From: Harpalus rubripes
Lineage: Eukaryota > Arthropoda > Insecta > Coleoptera > Carabidae
Length of the DNA stretch: 64,000 nucleotides
Direction: 5' to 3'
Assembly (NCBI GenBank): GCA_963082715.1
Contig: OY720458.1
Span: 18,439,730-18,503,729, forward strand
Shown here: positions 9,741 through 21,125 of the stretch, in pieces
How positions within the stretch are numbered: position 1 is the stretch's first letter
Layout: each line of letters opens with the position of its first letter
The notes under the pieces: model-generated
What the model was told of the DNA's origin: nothing
Database searches by the model: none
Seen by the model: the letters and a program-made list of their open reading frames with translations, nothing else
Translations under genes and position numbers: made by a program

Positions 9741-12009
9741 TTATTTTCCCAATGTAAGGTGATCAAGGGTTTTTGCAATGTCACCGTCGAAATGTTCCAA
9801 TAAACGCGATAACCATTTATTTTCATCATTGAAACCCATTTCTGTTAAGAGTTCAATTGCCATTTTTATTTTGGCATCTGCAATCAAATAATTTATTAGT
9901 TTAAATAACCAATTATAAGTATAGAAGTAACAGCATGCTCAGGTATTTTCAATGATCAAAAGAAATTAAATTGTCTCAACTGTTTGACTATAAAAATGTC
10001 CCCTAAAATATATTGATGTTGCGGTAACCTTTTTGAGATTCCGTATTGGTGACCACTGGTTCATCTTCTTCCATAGTTATGTCTATAGGTGAAGCAGGCA
10101 TTGGAGGACCTGCAGGTACTTCAGCAGTCTTCATTGGGCAAGTCTTTGATGTAGAGGGTCCATCATTCTCACCCTGTTTCGCATTTTCCTCTTGCTTTTT
10201 ATGCGTATCCTTGTACATTCCTTTTAACAATAAAAAACTTTAAATGAGCAATATTTTATATTTTACTGAGCTTTTCATTTCACGGAAATAGTAATAGTCT
10301 GTAAATTTTGCGTTAATGACAGAAATATACCAAGAAAAATGTTGTCATTTCAGTTTTTATTGCTTTTAAGCACGGAAACGAACTGGGAAAAACATTAAAT
10401 TTTGAAAATCAATAATTTATTGCTGAATCTTGAATAATTAAATATTAATAAGAAATTAGGACTAAAATTATAAAGAAATTTGTTATTGACATATTTATAG
10501 TACTACTTTTTATTAAAATATTCATGATATTTAAAATTCAAATGATAATAAAAATTATTGATTACCTAAGAATGCTCCGACAACATCGCTCAAGTTAGTG
10601 AACATTTGCGGATTGAAAGGACATTCTCCCATTGGCTCAGAAGAATGTTTGTCTTTATATTCTTTGTCCCCGCAGTGCCTATAAAATATAGTTGTCATAA
10701 ATTTATTTTTAATTGAAATAACGAACATACTTTTCGTATTTGCGGAATTTCTTATGATGTCCTCGTTTTTCTTTTTCCCTGTCATCGTCCTTTCTATGAC
10801 AGTGCGACATTTTTTGGAACGCCATTGCTGGACAACGCACACCTCTCATAAAGTGACTCTTTAGGATATGCATGCATTTTGGTATCTGCAATAAAATTTA
10901 ATGCGTGGTATTTGCTTTAAACGTTCTCACTATTTGTACTTCAAACGAGAAATAAAGTTAAGCTTGAAAACAGCATAAAAGTTTTTGCTAGATTTACAAA
11001 AAAGATAATTACATATAATGAATCATCCTGACGTTTTTTGCGCATTATAAACGACCTTGACATTGCCAGTAAAAAAACAATAAACAAAAACAATAATGTT
11101 CTATGGACACGAAAACTTTTAACAAAATTACAGTCAATATCAGGATTAATACTATCTTTTGGGTATGTTAATTAAAAGAATAATATCTTACCAGTGAAGA
11201 CAAAGAAGGATTATTGGACATCCTCAACAACACATGATCAGGGTGAACATTCTTATGTTCGCATTCGCCACATTGATAATATTGCACGCACTCCAAACAT
11301 CTGTACCTGAACCCAGTAATGGGTTGCTGGCAAGCGTGGCAGTTCTGATCGCTTTGTAATTCAGCAAAAAGAGGGCAAGCTTCGGCCCAGTTTGCAACAG
11401 AAGAGTACAAGTCGTACATACTGGGCATAGTGGGCATAGAAATGCTAATATGTGCCTCGGGTTCTGAATTTTCGACTGGGAGACGTACAATTAGTTTCAC
11501 AACTGTAGATTTAATTTCAGATAGAGCAATCATCAATTCTTCGTCAGAAGAAATTGTTACTTCGTCGCCGTCAGAATCTGGAAAATATAAATAAATGAAA
11601 GTATATGCACGCTATTGCACTTTAGAAAGTTATTTACATTCCTTTTTCGATAATTATTAACACATTGCGCAAAACTTGTATGATGATGCATTTGAACAAA
11701 CAACTACAAATCTAATATTATTGATGCATAAATGCAGAAGATGAAAGTTTGTTTACAAGGTCGATAACCGAATAAAATTAATGCAAATATTTCGCGTGAC
11801 ACAAAGTATAATCAAAGTTTATGTATTTTACCTTGCCAAAGAACTTTAAAGGGCTTTTCCCTAAGTTTTGCAATTGACATTTGCAGACGTTCACGTAAAT
11901 AATCATAATTCGTAATCGCTCCTTGATCAACTTCGAAACGTCGAACTTCTACATTGGTGTTACCTTCCATAAGGTAGATTTTTAATGACACTGTATTTTC
12001 TTCAGGCAT
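9741..12009 (-). CDS. ref(2)P: p62/sequestosome-1, selective autophagy receptor (Ref(2)P orthologue)
   Basis: Six coding exons (minus): 12009-11832, 11577-11192, 10885-10731, 10678-10566, 10220-10029, 9877-9741; 1161 nt = 386 aa plus stop, all GT-AG. Domains: N-terminal PB1 (1 to ~90) with a basic patch (EVRRF) and the acidic OPCA motif DSDGDEVTISSDEEL at 60-74; ZZ zinc finger at ~137-179 with Cys pairs in NCHAC, CLEC and CGEC plus His residues; C-terminal UBA at ~342-386 containing MGF. The PB1 drives filament formation, the UBA binds ubiquitin, and the protein carries cargo to autophagosomes. A 5' UTR exon ends at 12261 and joins at 12014, five bases before the ATG. AATAAA is at 9612-9617. 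Oddities: no classical acidic-Trp-x-x-Leu LIR and no DPSTGE-like KEAP1 motif in the linker; FTNL in exon 4 is the only LIR-shaped tetrapeptide I see. It is shorter than human p62 (440 aa). Confidence 0.95.
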
Positions 12010-12416
12010 TTTGACTAAAATAATAAAAAATATAACAAACAGTATTTATTTATTGTTTTTGTATTATTAAACAGCTGCGCACTTTTCATAAAGAAATTAA
12101 AAATGTATAAATCAATATTTAAATTATCAATTTTATTGACTCATTTTGGTACACCATATTGGCATAAAAACATTCAAATTTTCTATAAATAAAATAATAT
12201 AATCTATATATAAACTGGTACATAATAATCACATAATAGATTTAACAAAAATAATCTTACCGTTTTTCAAATTCTATCACTTTTGCAAACTTATTTTCAG
12301 TTCTGTCTGAAAACACCGGTTCGAATACGAATGAGAATACCGCGGCAACAATTTGTTTATATACAGGCAACTTCATAATATGATGCAAGAACTAGAGTTC
12401 ATTAGTGTTTATCATG

Positions 12417-12426
12417 GTCACGTGAG
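12417..12426. promoter_or_regulatory. CLEAR-type E-box upstream of p62 (GTCACGTGAG)
   Basis: GTCACGTGAG matches the TFEB/MITF CLEAR consensus GTCACGTGAC at 9 of 10 positions, with an intact CACGTG core at 12419-12424. It lies ~155 bp upstream of the p62 5' UTR exon boundary (12261), i.e. near the expected promoter. p62 is a known TFEB/MITF target in other animals. Occupancy here is inferred. Confidence 0.5.
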
Positions 12427-12502
12427 ACTGAATCAACCGATCCATTCGTTGAGATACATCGTTACTCAGCTAACTTGAAGCTTTTCCACAAGTTTCCAGT
12501 GG

Positions 12503-12517
12503 CTTCTGGAAGCTTGG
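12503..12517. promoter_or_regulatory. Heat-shock-element-like inverted pentamers upstream of p62
   Basis: Reads CTTCT-GGAAG-CTTGG, i.e. nTTCn-nGAAn followed by an imperfect third unit. Three alternating pentamers are the minimum for HSF binding, and the third has TTG instead of TTC. It sits ~240 bp upstream of the p62 5' exon boundary. Confidence 0.35.
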
Positions 12518-12529
12518 AAAACAAAAAAC

Positions 12530-15500
12530 TGTACATGGATGACGACATACCCTCACATGACATTATTCTTATCAACTTAATTCATGTTATTCATTTATTA
12601 TGACTCAAATACATGTAGTTAATTTTAAAATATAATAATAATTTACTTCTCATAATTTCGATGAGTTTATATTTTTATAGTTATCTGTTATCTGTATTAT
12701 ATATTTTTACGTATGTTGAAAAAAGTACACTTCTTTTCATTACAATGAGTTTATAAAGTATGTCTTTTTTTAAGGCTGCGGATGAAATAATGAAACGCTA
12801 TGGCTTTTTTTCACATTTATTACAGACTTAAAACAATTTTGTAGGCAACTCGTGAGTAAATTATATTTTTTCACTCGAAGGATTTGCAAATTTTCCTTCT
12901 TGTTACATAAATAAATATCATATATCATACATATTTTTTTTATTATTATTATTATTAAATGTAACACTTTTACTAATAATCGTTAATGTTTTAATGAAAT
13001 AAAATAGAATTTAAAGTTTTATATTTAGGACAATATCTGTATTGTACAAAGTGTGTTAAGTCTGGGGTACAGATATAAGTTAAACAAATTTATTTTGTAA
13101 TAAAATTAGTGAAAAATAAATAGTATTGTGAATCTATTTATAACTATAGTTTTTAATTATTCATTATTAAAAATGAATAAAAAGTACCGCAATTCGCAAG
13201 TCATTAAAGTACCGCAATTCGCAAGTCATTGTTTTGGTAAACATCATGTTGAGGAATAAACACAATTTTCACACGAATGTTAAATTGGTTGCCAAACACT
13301 GGACAATATTTTTCTACTTTGCAAAATTTAAAGAATTTCATAATGAAAACATGAGATAGCAGCTATAAAAACTTGTACGAATTAAACCACACTGATCAAA
13401 ACGTTATCAATTCTTTTGTTCTATCTTTCCTTTACTCATATGTAGCTGTAAAAACTTATAACTTATCAAAATCATAATACTTAACTTATCCTTATTAAAA
13501 AGAAATGACATGATTGGTGAATAGGATATTCATTCAAATATACTGATGTAGATTTAATAACTAATTTATTTCAAACTGGTAACTTAAGTAATATAATATA
13601 AACAAAAAAAGGTGTGCTGCAGGATTCTGGAGAGTAATGTAATAACGAATTATTGGTACCTTTCAAAGTGTCCTACACCCGAGGCACAATTTTATTAACT
13701 ATACAACAAGTTTATGTACATTCTATCAATTCGTGCCTTACCCACTGGCACAACACAAATGTAAAAAACTAAACAGAAAAACAAAGCGTAGCTAACACAT
13801 AATAAATATTGTACTAAATACGATTATATAAAATTCTTATACAGAGAACAAATTAAAACTGTTTTTAAAACATTTTATGCTGGCTTTATAACGTATAAAA
13901 ACAATTTTTCATAGAAATAGAATCGAATCCCATTTAGACACTTTTGGTGGTGAAAAATTAAAATAAATTAAAATTTTGGCTGATCAATGAAAAATTTAAA
14001 ATACATCACCATGCCTCTTGTCCATATAGATGAAGGGCAGTTTTGCTCGAAGCAAATGTTAACAGGGGTTATTTTAGTGTATAGTTCTAGCTTTTTTATA
14101 CAATTCTAAAATACAAACGCGCAATTCTAATTTTGTGCAATAAGTAAAGCTACTAATTAAAAGCAGCTCGACATATTTGATAAAATAAATATAGTAGAAT
14201 ATGTTTCGTGTTCACAGCGGCTCCCCGGTAGCCTGGTTACGGATAAAGTCCGGTTACAAATAGGACTTATACACTTTATCGTCTGAACCACTCGTCGTTT
14301 GAAATTCTTCGTGTAAGTTGTTTATGCAGTTCTAGAAATTCTTCAAAATAACCCCTGTTCATTAGATGATATATTTAGCCGCAAAACGGTTACCAGCCAT
14401 CTCACGGATAGTAGCAAGTTCATGTAAATTGAATGAGTATGAGAATGATAAAAATAATTAAATACGTTTGTTTATATTGATGAATATTGTCTATCTGTTT
14501 TTGCCTCGACGACAGTCATTTAAAACAAATATCGATAATGAATCAAACGAAGAAATGAACAGAGCTTAAGCTAATAATAACTGTACACATTACATCCACA
14601 TCCAAGTCCATTGTTGAAATGGAGCTGGTTGGTCTCTACTGCATATCATCAGTATAATAAACAAATATCCGGACATTCCACAAACGCGTGAACAATGTCA
14701 AATGAAGTTACAACAGACAGCAACGGTGTTGTATGGGTCGTTGGTTCTTATACCTCGTACATATACGATACAAACTGATCAGAGGCAATATTCGGAGGAG
14801 GTAGGTCGATTGATTTATGTTATATGAATGAGTATACTATATATGTATGTAAACTGCAGAAGCATAATCAAATACAATATCACATGAATATTATAATAAG
14901 AAATTGTATAGTCCACAGATCGCAAATCGTGCTTTTCGTTTTCTATCTTCTCTTTTCACTTGCCATGCCAAACCCGAATCGCCGTGTCCGAATTCGAATG
15001 CGTATCCGAATCAGAGCAATACTAGAAAGACAACGTTCACTACTTTATGGAATGCGCAATTCGTAATGCTGATTTACTGGATATAAATTTGCAAGGTATA
15101 TGTAGTAAGTAGTTTCAACAATATGTAGGATCAATATCTTATGAATATATCACTATAAGTTTTTATTCTTTAACGGATCACATTCAAAGCGTTTAGTACA
15201 TTGTACTAGTACTGCACAGGGTACAGCACACATGTGCGGTGTGCGTATGTGCGCACAAAACCATTCCAGACATCGTACAAAGTAACGTAACGTACAAGTT
15301 TATGAAATCACTATCGCAATCAGGGGACAAGTAGCTAATCATAATCACAACACTTGCCCCGGGGCCGGGCTACACCGAGTAGTTACGTTAAAATTAGAGC
15401 CACGAATTACAGTTTTACACATTTCACATACAAGGATAATATAAAATACATAATACAATTTACAGAAATCTTCAACTGGGAATTAAAACGAATATAAAAG

Positions 15501-15732
15501 ACCATGAAAGAATAAAAAATAATCGAAAAAAGATAAATCTAAAACCCGCTTTACAATCAGAAAGCAAATTCTCATTACAAAAAAGATGTTAGCTAATTAA
15601 AGCGATGTTATTGCTTTTATCACTCTATATAATATCAAACTATCCTCTCTTATTAGGGTAAAAAATAAATCAATCTTACTGCACATGAATATGCAAAATT
15701 GTAAGTCATTGCCTCATCTGGGCCCCGACAAA
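12530..15732. other. Interval between p62 promoter and Makorin stop; probably includes the Makorin 3' UTR
   Basis: Makorin is transcribed leftward, so the right part of this interval should be its 3' UTR, of unknown length. No exon with family similarity seen. About 15180-15300 has alternating purine-pyrimidine runs (GTGTGCGTATGTGCGCAC). The 80-aa frame at 14824-15066, with its Arg-Met-Arg-Ile-Arg run, looks like chance. A segment near 12838-12865 resembles one near 38870-38905 in the exchanger gene ('gcaactc(g/c)tgagtaaa'), so it is likely a repeat. Confidence 0.4.
13181..13230 (+). repeat. Exact 25-bp tandem duplication
   Basis: Two adjacent identical 25-base units starting AAAGTACCGCAATTCGCAAG (13181-13205 and 13206-13230). 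Confidence 0.9.
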
Positions 15733-16539
15733 TTAATCGAAGAAAAAATCGTATTCGGACCAGTCAGAATCTTCAGAATCAGAGAAAAAGGCAACGAGGT
15801 CTTCCAGGTCATCTGCGATGGAATACAGCCAGCGATTTTCTCTGTCATCAAGAAAATCCCACAGGATAATTTGCTGAAATCAAAATAAAATTGAATTGCC
15901 ACAAAGTGCACAAGAAGCAAATAGTCACCTGCAGCACGTCGATCTCGCCGTCGTGAGCCTGGCGACGTGGCTGGCGAGGTGGTGGTCCCACATCAGTCTT
16001 GGTGCCGTCAGGCAGGGCGTGTAGATAAAAGCACTTGTTACCAAATGGACATTTGCCGCGACCCTGCTTGAAATATTTACAGTTTTTCTGACTAAGAGCG
16101 CACTTATAATCCTTAATTAGCTTCTCTTTCTCTTCCTTGGTATCAACCCAATACATACTGGGGCATACAAAGTCCGATGTTACACGGCATTCTGGACAAG
16201 CCCTGTAAGTAAGCGTACAATATCTGTTACAGTTTATTTTACAGTCAATACTTTTTATTTTCATTAACAGCATTGTTTTTGAAACATTTTAAATAAAACT
16301 TATAATTTTGTCCAATGAAAGACAGACTATTGCAATGTACAAAAAGGTAATTGATGACATTTATCGGTTTATCTAATGGACAACAATAATTATCAAACAT
16401 GAAATTGTAAGGTAACTTGAAATCCAATAGTGACAAAAAATGAATATCGCCATTCGACAGAGCTTTAAGTGAAAATCAAAATCTAGCGTTATTTCATAAC
16501 TACTTAAAAGTTTTGCAAAAACAAAAAAAAAACTGAAAA

Positions 16540-16614
<75 letters not shown>

Positions 16615-18065
16615 TATATCTAGTGACCTTTGAATTTCTTCTGAATAAACAATATATTGCTAAAATGGCATCCTAATATAAGACAACTTTTGTTTAATTA
16701 ACCGACTTCGTAGCTCAAGACATTTAACAAATAATAATAATATAATAATGGCCCGTTTTGTTGCACTTGAGTAGATTTCGAACGAAGATTTCAAAAAAAT
16801 GTCAACAAAACGCGAACACTGTGACTGTCTATTGTTATTGGTGTTTACTGATGTCATTTTGAGGAGTCATACGGTGAATATTTTTGATTGATATAATATT
16901 GTTTAACTAGGTTATTAAGTGTATTTGTAAATTTTGGGCGTCGCCCAACAATACATATATGCAAAAAAGTATTAAATAAAATATATATTTTTTTAAATTA
17001 ACCCGGCGAAAACTGGTTACATCTTCTAGTTATAAATATGCTACAAGATCACACCAGATTTTATTACCCACCTGATGATTTTATTATCGAACTGCTTTGC
17101 CTGGCGCCATTTTCGAATGCAGGTTAAACAGAAGCAATGGTTGCAATTGGGCAAAATTCCGAAACGCTGTTCTCGGGTGGATTTTTCCATAATAACTTCG
17201 AAACACACACCACAGGCTTTTTCTTTTGAACGAGCGACTGCGAACGACAACTCCATGTTTCGCTCGTGTTGTTTAATGCATTCCTAATAGAATAAATACT
17301 CATTATTCGTCAAATAGCAAAGCATAACATTACCTGTTACCTGTGTATGAAGCTTTCTTTTGTCGCTATTGTAAGGATGTAATGCTGCATTGCCGCAAAG
17401 ATCACAAATATCACCATGTAAATAAGTACATTCTCCATCGGCGTAGCTGCACACTCCATGCATCTCAGCATACGGGCATAGTTTTAAGTCAGCATTGTTC
17501 TCAGCATCAGCGGCTGTGGATGGATTCACTACTTCGGCATAGGATTTCATCTTAGCTTTATTAGCCGATGGGATAAACTCTGGAGCATCTAGCCATTTCG
17601 CGTACAAATTATTATCTGCAGGTGCGGCCTGGGCGACATTCGTTTGAGGCACCGCATTATTTTCATCCACAGAAGACGAACCAGCACCCGCAACAGGTTG
17701 AGGGTCTCCTGTGATCTGAGAAGGACTACCGTAATGCATAAATCTACAACGATCCCCAAAATGGCAGAATCCGCGACTCCAAAAACGACACGGTCGTCGC
17801 TGGCGCGCATTGTTGGACTCATTAACCCTATTTCTAGGGCCTCGTCGAACTAAATGCGAGTTACCGTCCATAGATTGCGGGCCCAAGTTGAATCTTGAGT
17901 TAATCTGGCCATCACGATTGCTAAAATTATTATAACGTATCTTCAAAACTATTGTTGTAGCAGTTTAACACACAAAATTAAATTCTATATCTACATTTAT
18001 CTAAATAAAATAACAATACAATAAACTTACCGAAGACTTGTAGTACCTGAATAGCCCTCCGCCAT
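15733..18065 (-). CDS. Mkrn1: Makorin-type E3 ubiquitin ligase (Mkrn1)
   Basis: Five coding exons (minus): 18065-18031, 17920-17341, 17283-17072, 16202-15929, 15873-15733; 1242 nt = 413 aa plus stop. Domain order is diagnostic of makorins: C3H finger at ~55-74 (CRFWSRGFCHFGDRCRFMH); C3H finger at ~160-180 (CPYAEMHGVCSYADGECTYLH) followed by the makorin Cys-His stretch CDLCGNAALH; C3HC4 RING at ~229-281 (CGVCFEV ... CNHCFCLTC ... CPEC); a final C3H at ~310-337 (CKYFKQGRGKCPFGNKCFYLH); and an acidic, aromatic C-terminus. Between fingers 1 and 2, WLDAPEFIPSA (121-131) resembles the PAM2-like motif by which makorins bind poly(A)-binding protein. Makorins are RNA-binding E3 ligases; in Drosophila Mkrn1 supports oskar translation. 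One N-terminal C3H rather than two fits the insect form. The start MAEGYSGTTSL on its own small exon gives the only in-frame junction I found. Confidence 0.95.
16543..16612. repeat. (TA)n microsatellite in Makorin intron 3
   Basis: Uninterrupted TA run between the RING exon pair (intron 17071-16203). Confidence 0.95.
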
Positions 18066-19309
18066 TTTAGGAGTTTATTTGAAACAAATAAACCGTTTGC
18101 TTCTTTATAATTGAGATTTGCCGAAAATGTCTGATTAACTTATACACATTACTTTTAGTAACACATATTAGGTTTACTTAGTTTTTATAAACAAGGTTTT
18201 AATGTTAAATATTGACCGTAAAACAACGTTAACATATCTCATACACAAACACTACATTTGTCCAGCTGCAGCAAAGTCGCAGTTATTACTACAACTGCGA
18301 CTGTGCAATTACAAGAATTCGCGCAAGCGCGATGGAAAAATACACCTAAACACAAACGTAACGTAACTGCCAAGTCCGTTCATACAACAATAAGCGAATG
18401 AACAATGATAATACTAAATGTGATATTTTAGCCCTGTTTAAATATAATAATAGCAAATACTACTTTTACAAGATTTCATTAAAATACCAAATTTAAGATA
18501 TGTCTGCTGAACATGTGGTACACGGGCTCACCTAGTAGTAATAAGATGTTTTGAAAGAAATACGCCAACTGACGTTACTGACGCATGCGCTATGCTTTTA
18601 CATGTTTTAAAAACCCGGTTATTTCGTTGTTCCTCTATATATAAATATAATATGGAGATGTATTATAGAAAGTGATGGTAAAACTCCCCAAACAGAAGAT
18701 TAAATTGACTCTTTCCATAAAAGCCGCTTTTTTCAGGGAAATCAATTATATATAAAAAAATTAAACTAAATTCGGCAAAAAAAGAAAACCGAGCATAATA
18801 TAACGAGTTTCGGGAAATTAAGTCCCTCAGGATTAAATGTATTAATGTTTGTGTAAAAAAGTCGTAAGCTAAGAGAGTACGATGCTGACGCTCCTAGTTT
18901 TGCGAAAGAGATTTATGTGGTAGGTTAAATTATTATATTTAAAAAAGGTGCAAGCGAAAAAGTCCAAATATTGATAAAAATTAATAATCTACACAATTTT
19001 GGCGCGTAGTCACTATTGTCACCTGATACAAAAATATCACAATAAAATTGAGACAAATATTACAATCTAGTGTCCTGTCAAAATGTACTTCATTCAAAAT
19101 ATCAACACAGGGATACATCCACATCGTATACTGCATTTTGAACCTATTTCATTTTATTTCACATACATTTTTAATTATTAAAATTCAATTAAATTTGTAT
19201 ATTTTACAAAACGGTTGTATATACAATCAACAATAATATTGATGAAATAAAGATGTACTTGATACCTACATAGCTTCTCTAAAAATGTGTACTACCATGG
19301 AAAATTTAC
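18066..19309. other. Makorin promoter side and NDUFA1 3' flank
   Basis: Makorin is transcribed leftward from here and NDUFA1 ends at 19310, also leftward. No further exon, RNA gene or transposon ends recognised. The segment around 18240-18360 is slightly richer in CG dinucleotides and is a plausible Makorin promoter. Confidence 0.4.
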
Positions 19310-19651
19310 TTAATTGCTTGGAATAGTTTCTAATCCCTGTAAAATAAAAACATGTATGATAATATTGCAATGTTGATAATATACCTAAATTCTATTGTAC
19401 ATACGTTTGTTTTGTAGGGGTTATTTGTCAACCTTCTGTCTCTCAAATAATTATTCCTGTTATAAAGCAATCTCATATCACGTCTGTAGGGCTGAAATTA
19501 AACAAACATTATATAACCATGAATTTTATGATACACAACTGACAAATTTTACATTTCCTAGAGCCAGTTTATGGATGTAATATATTCCAATACCAGGGAC
19601 AGAAAATGCTGCAAATATGATCCCCGCACTCGGTAGAATTTCGAACCACAT
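19310..19651 (-). CDS. ND-MWFE: NADH dehydrogenase (complex I) subunit MWFE, NDUFA1 orthologue
   Basis: Three coding exons (minus): 19651-19553, 19491-19405, 19336-19310; 99+87+27 nt = 70 aa plus TAA, all GT-AG and all in phase 0. The protein begins MWFEILP, the motif that names this subunit, continues as one N-terminal transmembrane helix (about residues 8-27, GIIFAAFSVPGIGIYYIHKL), and has a basic matrix-side tail (RRDMRLLYNR, then RRLTNNPYKTNGLETIP). Human NDUFA1 is also 70 aa. MWFE is an accessory subunit of the inner-membrane arm needed for complex I assembly. The gene is divergent from FUNDC1, with 490 bp between the start codons. It is so short and split that no single-exon ORF reveals it. 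Confidence 0.95.
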
Positions 19652-20141
19652 TCTGATTAGCTACTGGATTTAAAAATGTTATAGACAATTAATTATATAA
19701 AATAGTCATTTCTTACGTTTTTCCAACCTTTCTTTTAGGAACGGATCGAGTTTATGTAAATTGGGAAACGTACACTAGATGGCACAATTTTCTGTTTGAT
19801 TAAATTGATGCAATTGTTTTTTTGAAACTATGTACAACTAAAATTGTAGTTTACAAATTGCAACTAACAAATGTGCAGTAACAAATACATAAATTTCAAT
19901 TTATTAACTGTAACGATTAATTTGATTCTGTTATATGCGCAATAACACATAATCCGTAAGTAAATAATAAAACGTAGATTCTCATATGACATTTGAGTTT
20001 GGCGTGGTTTGGGTGGTACGAACTAGCTAGCTGTCAATTTCGCATTAATTTAGGATTCAATCACGGTTATTTTCTGCTGTGATATCATAAAACGAATATA
20101 TTTATGTTCGAAATTAATAAACTTTTGCAGTATTAATTGAA
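19652..20141. promoter_or_regulatory. Shared divergent promoter interval, NDUFA1 / FUNDC1
   Basis: 490 bp separate the ATG of NDUFA1 (minus) from the ATG of FUNDC1 (plus), both mitochondrial-membrane proteins. The interval is AT-rich. The sequence 'acttttgcag' at about 20121-20130 could be an acceptor for a 5' UTR exon of FUNDC1. No core-promoter motif is convincing. Confidence 0.45.
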
Positions 20142-21125
20142 ATGGAGGCTGAAAATAAAGATTCTTCGATAATTGACAAAATATTAGGAGATATGGGAAA
20201 ATCCTCTGCAACAAAACAGTTAATTTTGGGATCAGTTTCAGGATGGTAAGTTTATTTATTTTAAGATGAATGTCAATATTTATTTAATTTGATATAGGTG
20301 TACTGGCTTTATTGGTATGAAAGTTGGAAAAGTCACCGCTATTGCCATTGGAGGAGGAATAATCTTGCTGCAAATCGCTAATCACAATGGATACATAAGA
20401 ATAAACTGGAATAAAATAAACAAAAAGATCGATAAGATAACAGATAAAGTGGAAGAGACTGTGACTGGGCAACCACCGAACTGGATGGACAAGGTATACA
20501 TTTATTTTTATTATCTGTATGTACCATAACAGAAATTTTCTTCCAGGTTACCAAATTTGCTTCCGCTAATACTTACCTTTCCACTGGTTTTGTTGGTGGC
20601 TTATTGATCGGAATAGCCTGCAGCTAACAAAATAATTTTTAAATCCTCGAGCATGCTTCTTTTATTTTGACTTCACGTCATAATTTTTTTTTTAATTTTA
20701 TGTAATATATTGCTTTTTCTTCCGTACACATTCTTCATAATCAGGTCTTTTAAAATTACTTGTTTAAATTTCCAAATGGTATGTGCGACATATGAAAAGT
20801 ACGTCAGACATACATTTGGCAGCATTTTATATATTTTTATTTAGTGTTGCAATGTGAATGTGTACTCCCATTATAGTATGTACAACTGTTATTTATTTGG
20901 CAATTAAATTTTACTGAAAACAAAATGTTGTTTTGTGTTTAACAGGTCGAGAAATTTGTGGATCGCAAAATAGATACAGCTGAAGATTTATTAAAAAATC
21001 GTCAGCAAAAAGCAAAGTCCTGGTATAATTCTCTCACGGGGAATGATGATTTTGTTATCAAAGAAATTCACATCTTTGTAGTGTCTTTTGTGGCTGGAAT
21101 GGCAGTAGGTGTTGCATCTGGATAA
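20142..21125 (+). CDS. Fundc1: FUN14-domain mitochondrial outer-membrane protein (FUNDC1-like), two alternative last exons
   Basis: Common exons 20142-20245 and 20298-20493 join in frame to either of two terminal exons. Exon 3a (20547-20627) gives a 126-aa form ending STGFVGGLLIGIACS; exon 3b (20946-21125) gives a 159-aa form ending IFVVSFVAGMAVGVASG. Both acceptors are good, both exons start GTN in phase 0, and each has its own stop. The FUN14 core is clear: SGWCTGFIGMKVGKVTAI, then AIGGGIILLQIANHNGYIRI (first membrane helix), then INWNKINKKIDKI, with the second helix supplied by 3a or 3b. FUNDC1 is a hypoxia-linked mitophagy receptor. Here the N-terminus (MEAENKDSSIIDKILGDMGK) is short and lacks the Tyr-x-x-Leu LIR of the human protein. 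AATAAA follows 3b near 21243; none is obvious after 3a, so 3a might alternatively be skipped or retained sequence. Confidence 0.92.

Noticed and set aside
14824..15066. 80-codon frame with an Arg-Met-Arg-Ile-Arg stretch
   Set aside because: No family resemblance and no splice context; the Arg run comes from a local 'cgaat' repetition.
17921..17946. Start of Makorin exon 2 at the TTG/ATA frame upstream of 17920
   Set aside because: No in-frame junction with the MAEGYSG exon; the acceptor ATTTTAG at 17921 gives the correct phase.
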